Of a stretch of DNA of 64,000 bases, positions 33,918 through 46,380 are shown piece by piece. How positions within the stretch are numbered: the stretch's first letter is position 1; the number at the start of each line of letters is the position of its first letter. The notes below the pieces were generated by a model. It worked only from the letters and a program-made list of their open reading frames with translations. It was not told the DNA's origin and ran no database searches. A program made the translations under genes and the position numbers. The stretch comes from Allodiplogaster sudhausi (lineage: Eukaryota; Nematoda; Chromadorea; Rhabditida; Diplogasteridae): assembly GCA_945643635.1 (NCBI GenBank), contig CALZFC010000354.1, forward strand, positions 853,501 through 917,500, read 5' to 3'.

Positions 33918-34531
33918 GTGCAAGCCGTTCGTGCTAGAGAGATGAAGAGCGAGACATCTTGCGTACCGGGCTGCTTTCTGCGCGAATGAAGACGATATCT
34001 CCAATCGTCGAAGGGATCTCCGACGAGGCAAAAAAACACACACTGCACTTAATTTGTCCTCTTTGGAATTAAAGAGAGTGAAAACACGTTATTTCCACCA
34101 TTGCTCCCTAATTTGATCCGACTTGTCATGTTTAGACTCTCTTGCATTGTCCACGTTCCTTTTAGTTCGTTAAAATACCACAATTTATTGGAATAAATTA
34201 CATTAAATCTGTACATAACACGTGAAAGAAGCAAATGCGATAGTAAGAATGGCGAAGAAGAGAAGCGGAAATGAAAGACTTACCCGACCCCCGTCCACCT
34301 GTCAATAGACTTATTAGACGACCATCCTACTATTTATTATTCTTTTAGAATATAGAAAGAGCGCGGAGCGAGGGTCAAAGCAAACCTAATTCGTAATCAT
34401 ACTGTTTTCTGCTAGAATAAATTACGATAACAAATTGATGGACTACAAATGATTGATGATTGTAAAAGAGAACGGTAAAAACGAGACAGTGTACGGTTTT
34501 AATATTATTAATAAGTACTGTTTTTGTATTA

Positions 34532-36699
34532 TTAATAAAGAGAGCGTGCAATGGAACGAGTGTCAAAGAAAGAGTGATTCTTGAGCTGGGCGGAGAAGTT
34601 CGGAGAGAGCAGCGACCAGCACACGGAGAGGGCGTTCTCACTCAGTGGAGCCACGCCAATCAGGCGCATCTGGAAAATGAGAGAATTATAGCATGTATAC
34701 TATGCATACATTGTAACTTGCTGATATAGAGTAATGAAATATAATTCAGTATAACATTTTATGTCTCACAAAAAAGAAACAAATGGCCTGCCTGGTATAG
34801 AATTCCGTCGAGGACGAAGAAGACTCGCCCGCCTGGAGAGTGCACGACGCCCTCCGGGCTCAGCGTCTTGTTCCAGTCGGTCGGCACTTCTCGCAGCCTC
34901 AGCGTCGTCGAGCGACCGAGGTCGAGGTCGGTCATCTTCACTTCCAGCTCAAATATTTTCATTTTTGAGAGTTTTTAATCGTCTTGCATTGCTTATTAAA
35001 TTTATTTTGAAGAATTTTACATTAATAATAAAATAAAATAACAAGATGAATAGAGTGACCTAACTCTCAATGGATTTGCTCGCCGAGAAGAAGAATCTTT
35101 GCACGCCGACGATAGTCTCCGACCACCGCGTGTCCGCCGCCCATCGCGTGGTCGCCTCGTCGACGCGCGCGAATTCCTCGTAGAGCGGGCAGTAGTCGCC
35201 GAGGTGCCGCGTTCGCTTCTCTTCCGCTTCGCTCGCGTCCGTCCGTAGGTAGAGCACGGACGCCATGCGGCAGCGGCCGTAGATCAGCACACTCTCCGGC
35301 GGGCGCTGGCGATTCCAAGTGTCGAGCGTCGGCGCAAGGACGTACTTAGAGGAGGTACGAAGCGGACGAATAATGTCTTGTGTTTTTTCGCCTTATTTAG
35401 TCGGGTTGAGGCTAGAAACTTCGATTGCAAGTGTCCCCGAAGTCATAAAAATTCCTCTGCAATTAGGAAATTAAGAATGATCTCTACTTTGAATTTGCGA
35501 ATATTTTATCTTTCCATCATTTTATAAAAAAAAAAAAACAAATTTTTGGCACAGCCAAACCGTGGTCGACGGGACCATTGAATTTCTGCGCGTGAAGCGC
35601 AGAAATTTAAACTTTTTTTCTTCATATATTTAACGAACTTTTTGAAGGCGGATTGACTGATTTAGAGCTAGCTGACATGATACATAATTTTTCTCGGAAT
35701 AAAATATATATAAATCGATAGCTTTCGCATAGGCGAACACTTTTCCATACATTTATTGTTCGTTTCTCGATTTTTTGATCTAATTTGTGGTGTAAAAATA
35801 TTTAAGCCACTTTTCCGGCCTTACTGAAACTTTTTGGACAACATTTCTTTGAAAGAGCGTAAAAAGATCCACTAATTGAGGCATATTTGTGAAATGAATT
35901 TTTAAATGTCATCTTGATCTATTTTCTGTGCCAGGCAAAGGTAGCCTATAATTACGAATACTCTACCAATAGACCCATTTTGTAAAATGTCAGTACTCAA
36001 ATAGCTCGATTTTACTCATGCATTTATTAAGCCTTTTTTGCGAGCTGCAAAATTTTTCGAAGATTTTTTCTGAGAGAATAAATTCTGTAGTCAGCGCTAA
36101 CCTTGAATTCGGCCCTGTTCTTCAATGTCTCTAGATGACACCTCTCAGTCGACTCCCAGATGTATAGTGGAGGCCACGTAGCCGTGACGTCATCGTTGTC
36201 ATGGCACTCCACTTTGATCAGTCCGATGCTGGTGCTGCCCGTCGTCCACATGAAGCTCGAAGTTGTGCGCGTCTCTCGAAACAACACGAATCATTCGCGG
36301 CTGCGCTACTGCGTCGAAAGGCCAGATGTGGAAGACGGCTGAGTACGAGATGGACAAATCGGAACGGTCAACGTGGATGAACACAAGTCGCCATTCGACC
36401 CTGTTGACGCCATCGTTGGAAAGACATTCGAGGGAGGCGAGAGTTCGCTCATCGAGAAAGACGACTGGATTTGGAGGCTGATCAGCATGTAAAATGAGTA
36501 CGTTGAAGCGGAAGCCACTTGGGAAGAGGTCGCGACCTCCGAGGTCGCAGGAGGTGGGCAGCGAGGAGAGCGGAAGGACACGGTACTCACAGAGTCGCTG
36601 CTCACTGTCAGTGGAATCGAGGACGAGAAGCGAGTCACTGGCAGCGACAACGGACCAGGAAGAAGAGGAGAGGGACGCAACCGGGTGGATGCCGTGCAT
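34532..36699 (-). pseudogene. Unknown-family gene, copy A of a tandem pair, first exon frame broken
   Basis: Exons on minus: 36699 (ATG, MHGIHPVASLSSSSW) to about 36104; about 35345-35063 (VLAPTLDTWNRQ, YEEFARVDEATTRW, GVQRFFFSAS); about 34942-34795 (TDLDLGRSTTLRLREVPTDW, GGRVFFVLDG); about 34670-34532 (APLSENALSVCWSLLSPNF, then stop). The paralogue at 37852-39845 has the same plan. In exon 1 an 8-base deletion relative to the paralogue (between GAGCT and TCATGTGG, near 36245) shifts the frame, which then meets a stop, although the correct frame resumes to the exon end (NRAEFK). The product would be a soluble or single-pass protein of about 380 residues. I recognise no known domain. The intron 35350-36030 holds nothing else visible. 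Confidence 0.6.
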
Positions 36700-37147
36700 T
36701 CTCGAAGTGAAATGGAGGTGGGATTGAGATTTGAAGGATCTAGTGTTGGAGAGATGGAGAAAGAGGGTCTCGGGGCACTAATACGGGTAATTAGACGTGA
36801 AATTTTTCGGTCTAACTAGGTATGAATAAATTAGTTGTAAAGTGGATATCGACGAGAGGTGTAATGCTTACATAGGTAATGTCTTATCCTTCCTTATAAG
36901 TGCATCCTCTCCGGCGACGAGTGGTGATTTCATTCTTATAATAGATAATTCTCGTCTTCTTTTTGTCTGGCCTGTTATTACTCTTACAATTAGAATTAAT
37001 CACTGAATTCTTTTTGTCCATAACCCTGAGGTGCTGGAGAGCCATGGAAACTGCTCTGAAGACATGGCAGAGATAACCGGAAAGGATCTACAATAGAAAC
37101 AAAATTATCTACATGAGAAACAGAATGATCTACATAAGCCGTAACAG

Positions 37148-37235
37148 AGAAGGAGAGAGAGATAGAGAGAGAGAGAGAAAAGAAAGAGTAGGAGAGAGAG
37201 AGAGAAAGAGTGAATTAGAAAGAGAGAGCGATATT
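37148..37235. repeat. (GA)n tract between paralogues
   Basis: GA repeats in the spacer 36800-37500, which otherwise shows no gene. Confidence 0.8.
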
Positions 37236-37559
37236 TTTTTTAAATTAAAATGATTCATGTCATTTTTAAGGTAATTGAGGGAAAAGATTTAATTTAAAAC
37301 AAAAAAAGTACGTATTTTGTAAGCCTTCTATTCGAATGGGAGAATCTCTGCGTGCGCATCTCGTGTAACATCGGAGTCATTTAATGATTAGCCGTCAAAG
37401 ACGTTGTGCGCTATGGCAAAATAAAAATTTTTAAAAAATCATCATCATAACATTAATTAACTTTCAGTTGTACTTTTACCCTAACTATTTATTCATTGAA
37501 AGTAACTTTTCTTTTTCTTTTTTATTACCTCAACTATCATAGAGCCCTCGGAAATGGCG

Positions 37560-37697
37560 CTATCCGGCTCTGCAAAACTTGGCGCATTTCTCGTCGCTTT
37601 CAAAGTTGTTGAGATTCCCTTCGCAGCCGCCGTACAAGAAGGGCACGCAGACGGCGGCGATCGGGTCGAAGGCGAAGCGAGCCTCGCGTGAAGATTC
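37560..37697 (-). CDS. Kunitz-type domain, last exon of a secreted inhibitor gene
   Basis: The exon (acceptor GCAG at 37698-37701, phase 0) encodes ARFAFDPIAAVCVPFLYGGC followed by GNLNNFES, then KC and FC, and ends in TAG. This is the C-terminal two thirds of a Kunitz/BPTI domain, with the F-Y-GGC-G-N-NF signature and the last four of six cysteines at family spacing. Such proteins inhibit serine proteases or act as matrix domains. The first two cysteines should be in an upstream exon, but I could not find one between 37700 and 37850. It could be a distant exon or an orphan fragment between the two copies of the tandem pair. Confidence 0.7.
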   Translation of the reverse strand, partial: ESSREARFAFDPIAAVCVPFLYGGCEGNLNNFESDEKCAKFCRAG

Positions 37698-37851
37698 CTG
37701 CTGCCTTTCACTGGCTATTTATTCGTAATATAGAGTCAGAGTAATTTGTCATTAACCATGTGCACGGCGAGAGAACTTTGTGGTGGCCGGCGTGGCCTTC
37801 AATTCAAGAGTGATAAAATAAATACCTTGTCATTATATGTATGAAAATGTT

Positions 37852-39845
37852 TTAATTACTTTCATTAAAAGAAAAGATTATAAATTCAAAGAAAGAGTGA
37901 TTCTTGAGCTGGGCGGAGAAGTTCGGAGAGAGCAGCGACCAGCACAGGGAGAGCGCGATCTCACTCAGTGGAGCCACGCCCCCCAGGCGCATCTGGAAAG
38001 GAGGATGATCTAACGAAAGTATGTATACTATATGTACATTTGCAACATATTGATATCGAGTAATATAATAAAATAAAATGTAACATTTCATGTCCGGCAT
38101 AAAAGAAAAGAAAATGGCCTGCCTGAAATAAAATGCAGTCGAGGACGAAGAAGACTCGCCCGCCCGGAGAGTGCACGACGCCGTCCGGGTTCAGCGTCTT
38201 GTTCCAGTCGGTCGGCACTTCTCGCAGCCTCAGCGTCGTCGAGCGACCGAGGTCGAGGTCGGTCATCTTCACTTATAGCTTAAATAACTTCATTTCCAGA
38301 GTTTTCTTAATATGATTACTAAATCTATTTTAACAGAAAAAAAATAAACCCATATGGTCGAACTATTTAAGGATAAAAGGAGAAGAGATTGACCTGACTC
38401 TCATTGTCAACGGACTGGCTGGCCGAGAAGAAGAATCTTTGCACGCCGCCGGACGTCTCCGGCCACGGCGAGGAGCGTTAAGGATAGCGAATTCCGTCGC
38501 CGGCCACCGCGTGGTCGCCGCGTCGACGCGAGCGAATTCCTCGTAGAATGGGCGGTACTCGCCGATCCATATCCTCTGCACCGCGTCCCCTCTCACGTCC
38601 GTCCGTCGGTAGAGCACGGACGCCTGGCGGCTCACGTAGCAGTGCACTCCTTGCACCGAGTAGCTGCTATGGCTAGTTTCGAGCGCCGGCGCAAGCATGT
38701 ACTTAAAACTGGGAAAAACGTAAACTTGAATTCGCGCTTTTCGAATGAAGAAAGGCGATAGAGCATGTGCATATGTACTTTTTAGAGATAGTCAGAAAAA
38801 ATAAACAAATTACGCCTACGTTTCGTGCACGTTTAAATATCGCTAAACCTTTTCACAGATTTTACTTTTTTGCCCCAAATATTTCCGTACTTATATTTTC
38901 GTTCTTTTTGCTGTTAATAGTATAAATAATGTACAGAGTTTGAGTTCTGTAACTGCTAAGTTTATTAAGGCTTCAATGGTTTATTTTTATGAAGCAAATA
39001 AAGTTGTAATCCGACTACTTATGGTAAACTGTCAGAGATGTATGGGAAAAAGAAGTAAATTTAAGGACAGAAAATAATTTGTGGCAAAAAATATATAAAT
39101 TAGTGACACGAAATTTTTTGTGGTAAATTTGTGACCAAAAAAGTGCTCGCTTTAAATATAGGTCCATAAAAGTATTTAAATAAGTAAATACATTGGTCTT
39201 TATACAGTATTCCTTTAATTCTTTTTTTAAGGATGGTCTATACCAACCTTGAATTCTGCCCTGTTCATCATGGCCTCTCGTTTGCACCTCATCGATCTCA
39301 AGCAATCGAGTTTTTATAATCGTGACGTCACCGACGTTATCGCATTCCACTTTGAACAGTAGAATGTTGGCGTGCGCCGTCCACATGAATAGCTTGAGCT
39401 CGACGTGTTTTGCATCGCTCGAACTATTCCGTAGCATTATCTTCAACGGAATGCCTTCGAAAGGCCTGAAGCGGAAAGCGGCTGAGTACGGAATGGCCAA
39501 CTCGGAACGGCCATCGACACGGACGAACATCAGTCGACAGACGAGAAAGTCATCGGAGAGATTGGACAGAAATTCGAGAGTGACAAGAGTTCGCTCATCG
39601 AGAAAGGCGACTGAATTCAGTGGAAGTTGAGCACGCAAAGTGCGGACGTTGAAGCGGTAGCCAGTCGGGAAGAGGTCTCGACCTCCGAGGTCGCAGGAGG
39701 TGGGCAGCGAGGAGAGCGGAAGGATACGGTACTTACAGAGGAACTGCGCAGGATCAGGGGAAGCGAGGACGAGAAGGGAATCACTGGCTGCGACAACGGA
39801 CCAGGAAGAAGAGGAGAAGGACGCAACCGGGTGGATGCTGTGCAT
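37852..39845 (-). pseudogene. Unknown-family gene, copy B of a tandem pair, with frame-shifting indels
   Basis: Exons on minus: 39845 (ATG, MHSIHPVASFSSSSW) to 39248; about 38701-38387; about 38275-38112; about 38005-37852. It is paralogous throughout to 34532-36699 (SLPTSCDLGGRDLFP shared). Exon 1 is open to its donor, but its last 60 bases are in the wrong frame compared with copy A: the matching frame would give MNRAEFK. In exon 2, about 23 extra bases near 38465-38500 (a repeat of GTGGCCGG) shift the frame before GVQRFFFSAS. Exon 3 carries a TAA where copy A has a sense codon, unless that exon starts later. So this copy is damaged at sites different from copy A. Confidence 0.6.
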
Positions 39846-40630
39846 TCTCGAAGTGGAATTGAGGTGGGATTGAGACTTTGAAGGCACAAGAATTAGAGGC
39901 GGAGTTTAGTGCGAGAGAGAGGGAGAGAGGGAGAGAACGAGAGATCCGACGAAATAAAAAGAAGGCGAGGCTCTACATTGCGGTTTGCGGTTGATTATGC
40001 ATAGCTGACATCTTTCGGTCTAATTATGCTTAAATTAGGTGTAATGTGACGAGTTGTGCAATGCTTACTTCATCTCTCTTAATCGCTTTCTCACTCTCCT
40101 TCCTCTCTCTTTCTCTGTCTTCACAAAATTTAAAGTAGCGCCTTTTTGCATGGGACACAAGAGCGAGATCGCATTTGACTTAGAGAACCGCGACTTCAAT
40201 TGTCAGTGAAATCAAATAGATTACAGTTAAGTTTAGATGCAACTTTATGATTACTCGCTTGCCTCGGAGTACAGGTCTTCGAATGGAAGGACGACCAAAT
40301 AATAATTATCTCATTATTATCAACTACTCTCTACAGGCCCTCACCTCAGTATATTCATACATATGTACTACGTACAATCCAGAAAAAAACAATAGTAATC
40401 TTCTGAGATGTTCTTTCAATCAACAGCTGCAATGGCATACATACACTTTTAGCCTGGGAGGCGAGCGCCGCTTTTCAATGTACATATTATTTTATTTTTT
40501 TAAGCAAACTGATCAAGTCAATACACTTTTTAAGTAAAACTTATCAACTTAATGCAATATGAATGTGTATTGCACATCTATCTACGGTATAATATAATGC
40601 ATACTATAGAAGGACAATTCAGAAAAAAAG

Positions 40631-41090
40631 ATATAGATATTTTATTGTCGGCGTAGAGTTAAATGGCGACCAAAAGTGGGCAGAGATACCTTGAGAGAAC
40701 CTGGCGAAGATGTACATCGGAGCACAAAATAGTTATAATTGTACAAGAGCACGGGATGATTATATTAACGAATAGCAGCAGCAAGTTGTTTGGAACAGTG
40801 AATGAGGTAAAGTGGGCATGCTGCTACATGGACTGAGGATGCTGCACGCAGTTGTGTTATTAGACAAAGGATAGAGGACAACTGCGGTTAAATGCTGCAT
40901 CTCGATTCAAGAGTAGAACAATTCTACGATTACACGTACTATTCCCGAAAAATACGGCCATTGTGCAATCGCGGATACTAGTTGGTTCGTTTTGGCTCGC
41001 GTACGGAAGAGCTTGGAAAGCGGCAGCGTGAGGGGTGAAGCAAATTTCGGCAGCCGTCAAGCAAGCGCTAAAACGTTGAATTGAGACGGA
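40631..41090 (-). pseudogene. Partial copy of gene X, plus a TM7-like exon
   Basis: 41065-40900 on minus matches the 33 kb gene X (ALPYASQNEPTSIRDCTMA), but the segment present at 33362-33450 is missing, so CFT joins directly to HAAAF. A second open segment at about 40775-40690 is strongly hydrophobic (NNLLLLFVNIIIPCSCTIIT, then CSDVHLRQ) and looks like TM7 plus the start of a receptor tail. It might instead be the last exon of the 7TM gene that starts at 44328. 39900-40600 shows no gene. Confidence 0.4.
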
Positions 41091-41337
41091 TCAGACCATC
41101 GATTGGTGTCATCGCGAATTCAAGAATGATTCTTGGTGGCAAACGCACCAACAATTGCCGATCGACAGTCTCCATTCGGTTAAAGTTTCCGATCGATACA
41201 ATTTCAGCTTTAGCCGTGAAGCTAGTATTGAAGAGAGAAAAGTAGGCCATAAGACATGTAAGAGAACGGATGACTGGGTGTGTCGTGTAGAAAAGGTAGT
41301 ATGTAATATGAGAAGTAGGGAGAGGAGAATAAAATGA

Positions 41338-41352
41338 TGAGAAAAGAAAGAG

Positions 41353-41399
<47 letters not shown>

Positions 41400-41411
41400 G
41401 AGAAGGAAGAA
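41338..41411. repeat. (GA)n tract
   Basis: GA repeat in the block duplicated from 33.4-34.2 kb; flanks such as CGTCATTTCCATCACTTCTC (41575) match CGTTATTTCCACCATTGCTC (34085). Confidence 0.85.
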
Positions 41412-42129
41412 TGAGGGCAAGCAGTTCGAGAGAGAAAGACCGAGACATCTTACGCAAGCGTTTCTTTCTGCCCTATTGAATAAGTTTCTATTCGTCTAAG
41501 GGATCTCCGAAGAGGCAAAAAACACACTGCATTTAAATTGTTCTCTTTGGGCGAAAGGATGATGAAAACACGTCATTTCCATCACTTCTCATTAATTTGA
41601 TCCAACTTGTCATGTTTAGACTTGCTTAAGTTGTACAGCCTTTTTCGTTGGCAATTTATTGGCCTGTCTCCCTAGGCTTAATTGAAGGCCTTCGTACTTT
41701 TATTTTTATTTTTCTTGCCTATCTTCAACTATTCAGGAACAGCCGCGAAAATCCTTAAGGAGGACTATCAGCTAACATTAATTGTAAGGATCTATTTTAT
41801 TGTTTTTTTTTGTATGCCACTAAGTTAACAAAATATGTATACACATTGTGTCTAAGGTCTTCATTTTCTTTAATGTTCGCCTTCGCCATGAGTAGCAAGG
41901 AGGGGGTCGCAAGGGTGTAATTTTCGGGACTCCTGCTATTTGATATCTTTTCTGATACTCTGCATTCAAAGAAACATTTTTCGAGTAAGAAATACAAGAA
42001 ATATATTTATATATTGGAGAGTGGCCAAATGTCAGCCAATCGCAAAGTAATAAAAAACAATTATCTAAGGGTAAACAAGCAATTGCACATGATTTATTCT
42101 TACAACGAACACTGTCAATAATACTCACT

Positions 42130-44328
42130 CGGAGAATCTGCTGACCATAATGATAGATGGCGTCCCAATTCGTCCACTTTTGCCGGCGTTTACAGGCTTT
42201 TTCAGCTTCATTCGGCCCAAGATCTCGAATAGCTTCCTGGAAACAGGAGAATGCTTGTTGATAGTACATTCAGTGAAACTGACTCCCTGTACGATTTGAT
42301 CCAAAAAAGCGTAATAGCCGGCGAAACAAGGAACTGAATATGCATCACGTAGAAAGATATTGTCTTAATATTTTATCACGAAAAGAAATAAAGATTACCA
42401 AATTACATACCAAAAAAGAAGAGCAGTCGAAAACTTTAGACGTCACACTTCCGGTGCCAGTGAGAACGACGTAGACAATCGTATAAAAGGCAAGTGAGGA
42501 CAATGCGATTTGCGTAGTTGTGATCTTAAAAGGTTCTCATGAAATATCCCCATAGATTAATGGCGCTGCAGTGCTATACTGTCATTACACACAGAAAAAT
42601 ACGCGCTAACGGAGCTTATGGTTAAGAAGGCTCCCTCAGTCCGTATATATAATTGCGGAATATCAAATTGTTATGTAGTTCTGTTGGCGATTTGTGGAAA
42701 GATATCAGGATTCGACATTTGTCGTTTGCGGATGGTGCGGTGCGTAGAGAAATTCAGAATCCGATAAAGAGTGACTATTTTTGGCGCTGCTCATTCATTT
42801 CTGGTTGGTACCCGGACGAAGGCTCGATGCTGAGCGCGCGTCACGGGTGACATGCGCGAGGCGGCGCAGAATGACACGGCGAAACGTCGCGCAGATCGCC
42901 ACGATCACGAGCGTGCCGATGGAGGTGAAGCCGAAGAAGTAGTGCGCAAAATGGTTGCTGAACGCTGGTTCTGTAGACGGCGAGCCTGGAGAATGTCAAA
43001 AATACAAGGGACACTGCTTCGCCAGCATGTTGGGGGCTAGAGCGGCGCTACTGGAATGCACGCAGAAAACGTCCGTTTCTGGTAATGGATTAAAATACGG
43101 ATTGTCCATATTTACAGTACCAGAAAGATATATCCTACATATATAGTAGCGAGGGCGGGCCCGCTGCCTGGGTGGGGTGCCGGGTGACCGTAATAGTACG
43201 GCCATGCCGAGCTATCGCGGAATACTATTGAGTTCCTATTAGATGAGCTATCGATAGAAGCGTGAGGCTGAACTATTTAGTTCCAGCGCCAATTGGAAAC
43301 AATATAGTTGAGCCTGATAGTGCGGACTCGCTATACTATCTGCGATGTGTGTAGAACATCCTCTGTCCACAATACAATCTGTGAATAAACTTCAAATAAA
43401 TATACATTTATATATATAGTATATATTTATTTATATATTTGAGAATATCACACTCAAACTACATGCTACACAGAAATATATTTATTCCTATATCTATCTC
43501 AAGATAGGATCAGCATCTCTTGCAGTACCGTTGACGGATCGCGCGTGAAGATTAACATAGTCCGGGCGCGTTCTTCTCAGTGTATCCAAGACACCTATGG
43601 ATTTGTCATCACCGAAAACGAGGAATTCGTACTGCAATTAAAAAAAAACTTTGAGTTACAGTTCTCATCATTTGATAAAGTTTCAAATCGAATGGCTATA
43701 AAAGCGAACAAGGAACGGGAATGGAATGGCTGAGAGGGCAGCTGCGATCAGCCAGAAGAGCCAGGTTGACGGCGGCGGACGGAAGAGGGTGTAGAGACGG
43801 AAGAGGAAGCTGAAGCAGAAGCAGCCGAGCGAGTAGATGTAGCCGAAGATGGAAATGGCCTACAGTGTTCCAAAGATGGAAATGGTCTACGGTCGGCCTA
43901 AGAAGATACCGTAGTCAGGAAGCAGAATCGTGGCGAGACCAGCGAGCACGGCCCATAGTGGACAAAGTAAGGGCAATGCGACGAGTAGACCATGCGAGTG
44001 ATGCCGAGCAGATTCGCGACGCATGACGTCATTTCGACTGCACTCTTCGAAAGAAGTCAGTTAGAAAGGTTGGTTATGGTTTTTAAATTACTTTAACAAA
44101 ACATTTAGACTTATAATATACAAATTGTATAATGTGTGAATTGCACACACGAAAGAAGAGGCGCCATTCTCTAGCCTGAGCATATATCTGATAGCCATAA
44201 AAGTGTTGGCTTCGAGGAGTCGCGGTCGCCGTGCAGAAGAGCAGCGCCAGATTGAGCAGTATCGACGGCACGCCGATGGCCACCTCGAGCACGACCTCAA
44301 CCGCGTCCAGCAGCTCCCAAGAAGCCAT
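42130..44328 (-). CDS. Chemoreceptor-like seven-transmembrane protein
   Basis: The ATG at 44328-44326 starts MASWELLDAVEVVLEVAIGV, running into a TM1 (PSILLNLALLFCTATA) of nematode-chemoreceptor style. Further minus exons: about 44037-43906 (VEMTSCVANLLGITRMVYSS, TM2), about 43872-43690 (SIFGYIYSLGCFCFSFLFRL, then WLFWLIAAALSAIPFPFL, TM3-TM4), about 43640-43510 (an extracellular loop with NGT), about 42955-42800 (FFGFTSIGTLVIVAICATF, TM5), about 42535-42420 (TTQIALSSLAFYTIVYVVL, TM6), about 42395-42265 (AYSVPCFAGYYAF) and 42239-42130 (KWTNWDAIYHYGQQILR). The order of hydrophobic exons fits a serpentine receptor. I see no clear DRY or NPxxY. Exon edges are approximate, and the C-terminal end may be at 40.7 kb. 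Confidence 0.5.
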
Positions 44329-44399
44329 TAAATCAAGAAGGCTGGCCGGGCTTTAATCTTAAGCGTGTATGCAAGACTCTTATCTATACTTGTTTGCGT

Positions 44400-45050
44400 C
44401 CAATATACATACATACATATGTTTGCATTACATGACTAATGTGTACTCAGAAGAACATTTTTAAAAAAAGGCGGGGAATAAGCTCTATTTCTCGCGCTTG
44501 CGATATGAAATAAACTATAATAAGCAGCGCTTTTGCTCGGTTTTCGCCATCTGGACTGAGCCTTGAAAGCAGCAATTTGCGAGGACAAACACAGTCATTT
44601 CATGCACTCAAGTGAACCCAGCGGTCAACGTTCTCTGGTTTTCTACCGAGCTATTAGTCGTGGAAGAAAACTGGTTGAGTGATGAGGCATGAACAAGCAG
44701 AAATTTAAAATTCATGCAGGCTTCATGCCAGTTTACTATGAAAAATGGCTAAACTTCACTTAAATGCCGAGTTAGGGTGAGCGATACTACTTTGTAACGT
44801 TTAGTGGTAGACCTTCATGAAAAGAGCATAACAAAAACGATGTTAGGGTAACAAAAACGATGTTATCAAAAATTTACTAGGGTAAATTTACTAGGGTCCT
44901 TATTTCGCATAAAAATTAAAAGTAAAAGAACAAGCAATTCAACCGTTATCTATTTAAATTTTTCTGACTAATGTAGCCGCATTTCTCGAAATCACATGCT
45001 CTCTCGTCCTTGTATGATCTAAAAAGGCGCGAATTCAAGAGCGACTTATT
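44400..45050. other. Intergenic DNA without visible gene
   Basis: AT-rich sequence between divergent receptor genes. Local duplications only (for example AAAACGATGTTA repeated near 44835-44870, and TTTACTAGGGT twice near 44875-44895). It could hold promoters for both sides, but no motif stands out. Confidence 0.4.
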
Positions 45051-45086
45051 AGCTACTTAAACTTGACCAATACTTCTCGAGACAAG

Positions 45087-45790
45087 CCCGGCTGGTGGCG
45101 GCATTACCGCTGGAATATTCTGATCTACCTCGTCATCTCCCTTACTTCCTCATTCGGGGCTGCCAAGGCCTGTTAAATATTTTTTTCCTCAAAAATATTT
45201 AAAAACAAAAAGCATTTTATATTTTTGAGGAAAAAATTGACTGAAGCCCTCCCAAAAAATCTTGTTCACGATCGATGGCTTGCTTTTGTCTTCTAATTTA
45301 CTGTGTAAATCAATATTTCCTGAACTTTCGAGTCATCATTTCAGCTGGACAACATCAACGACCTCCTTGGACTGTCGCGACCGAAGAAAAGAGTGGTCGC
45401 CACTTGAGCTCGCCACCTCACAATCAGTAAAATGTCTCTTCAGTCTTTCCTGGGCTCTTATCCCGTTCATCATTATCCACTATAATGCGCTTTATAAAGA
45501 TTGAGTTATAAAGCGTTTTGAGTTTAGAGTTATAGAGTTTTGCTTTGTCACTGGATTACAAATGGCTCTCTATCTCTCATAGTCAGTTACGTTTTATAAC
45601 ACAAATACAGTTGAGCGAAGCTCTTGTAGTGGCGACAACAGCACTGGAGGCGTTGTATCGGGCCAATTATAGATGGGCACAGAGATATTATGTGGCCGAA
45701 TGTTATTATTTTGATGCATTTAAACATGTAATTTGACGAACCTTGCAGAACCTGCTGAACTCGTCAACCAACCCCATCTAGCAGTAAGAA
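45087..45790 (+). pseudogene. Fragment of a GPCR-like gene
   Basis: Three plus-strand segments look like helices of a receptor: about 45091-45172 (WWRHYRWNILIYLVISLTSS), 45345-45504 (LFSLSWALIPFIIIHY, TM6-like, then a stop) and about 45748-45782 (NLLNSSTNPI, like the NPxxY end of TM7). A good acceptor precedes each of the last two, but frames do not join without extra exons, and the TM6-like segment runs into TGA. I read it as a remnant or an incompletely seen receptor gene. Confidence 0.35.
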
Positions 45791-46380
45791 CTATTGCTTT
45801 TTAATAGGGTTATATCTTTTGTTGTTGAAAGGGTCAAGAGCGGACAGAATGTCATTTATTTACCATTAGCACTACAGAAAGGGAGGAGTGAATCGAAGTG
45901 GTCGAGAAAGAAGATTCTCCACGTCACACACTCGGAGCAGCCTGAGGCGTCGTGATTGAGGATGAATCGGACAATTTGCTTCCTTTCGCGTCTTCCTCCG
46001 ACTACCGAGTCATCTTACGGAAGATTCCATTGTGATTGTACACAATTTATTCACTTGACAGCAAGTGAATTTTGATTTCTTAAAAAAGAGCAAAATATGT
46101 ACATATGTATGTAACTAGCAGACCACATAATTCGTGGAAGATTCTGTGATCACGCGGGATCTTGTTAAGCGATTTATTTGAAGATGTATGTGTAGACGTT
46201 GTTGCATATAAGAATATGTCAATACGACTTATAGGAAGTTGGTGGGTGGGACAAGGGGCATATCTCAGGCTAGGGGTATGGAAAGGGATTCAATCAGGCG
46301 ACAATTTGCTGACTATTTCACCGGTTCCGACCGGAAGGGGTGATTTAGCCCCCTCACACTATGACGATTTGTCCTTACCA

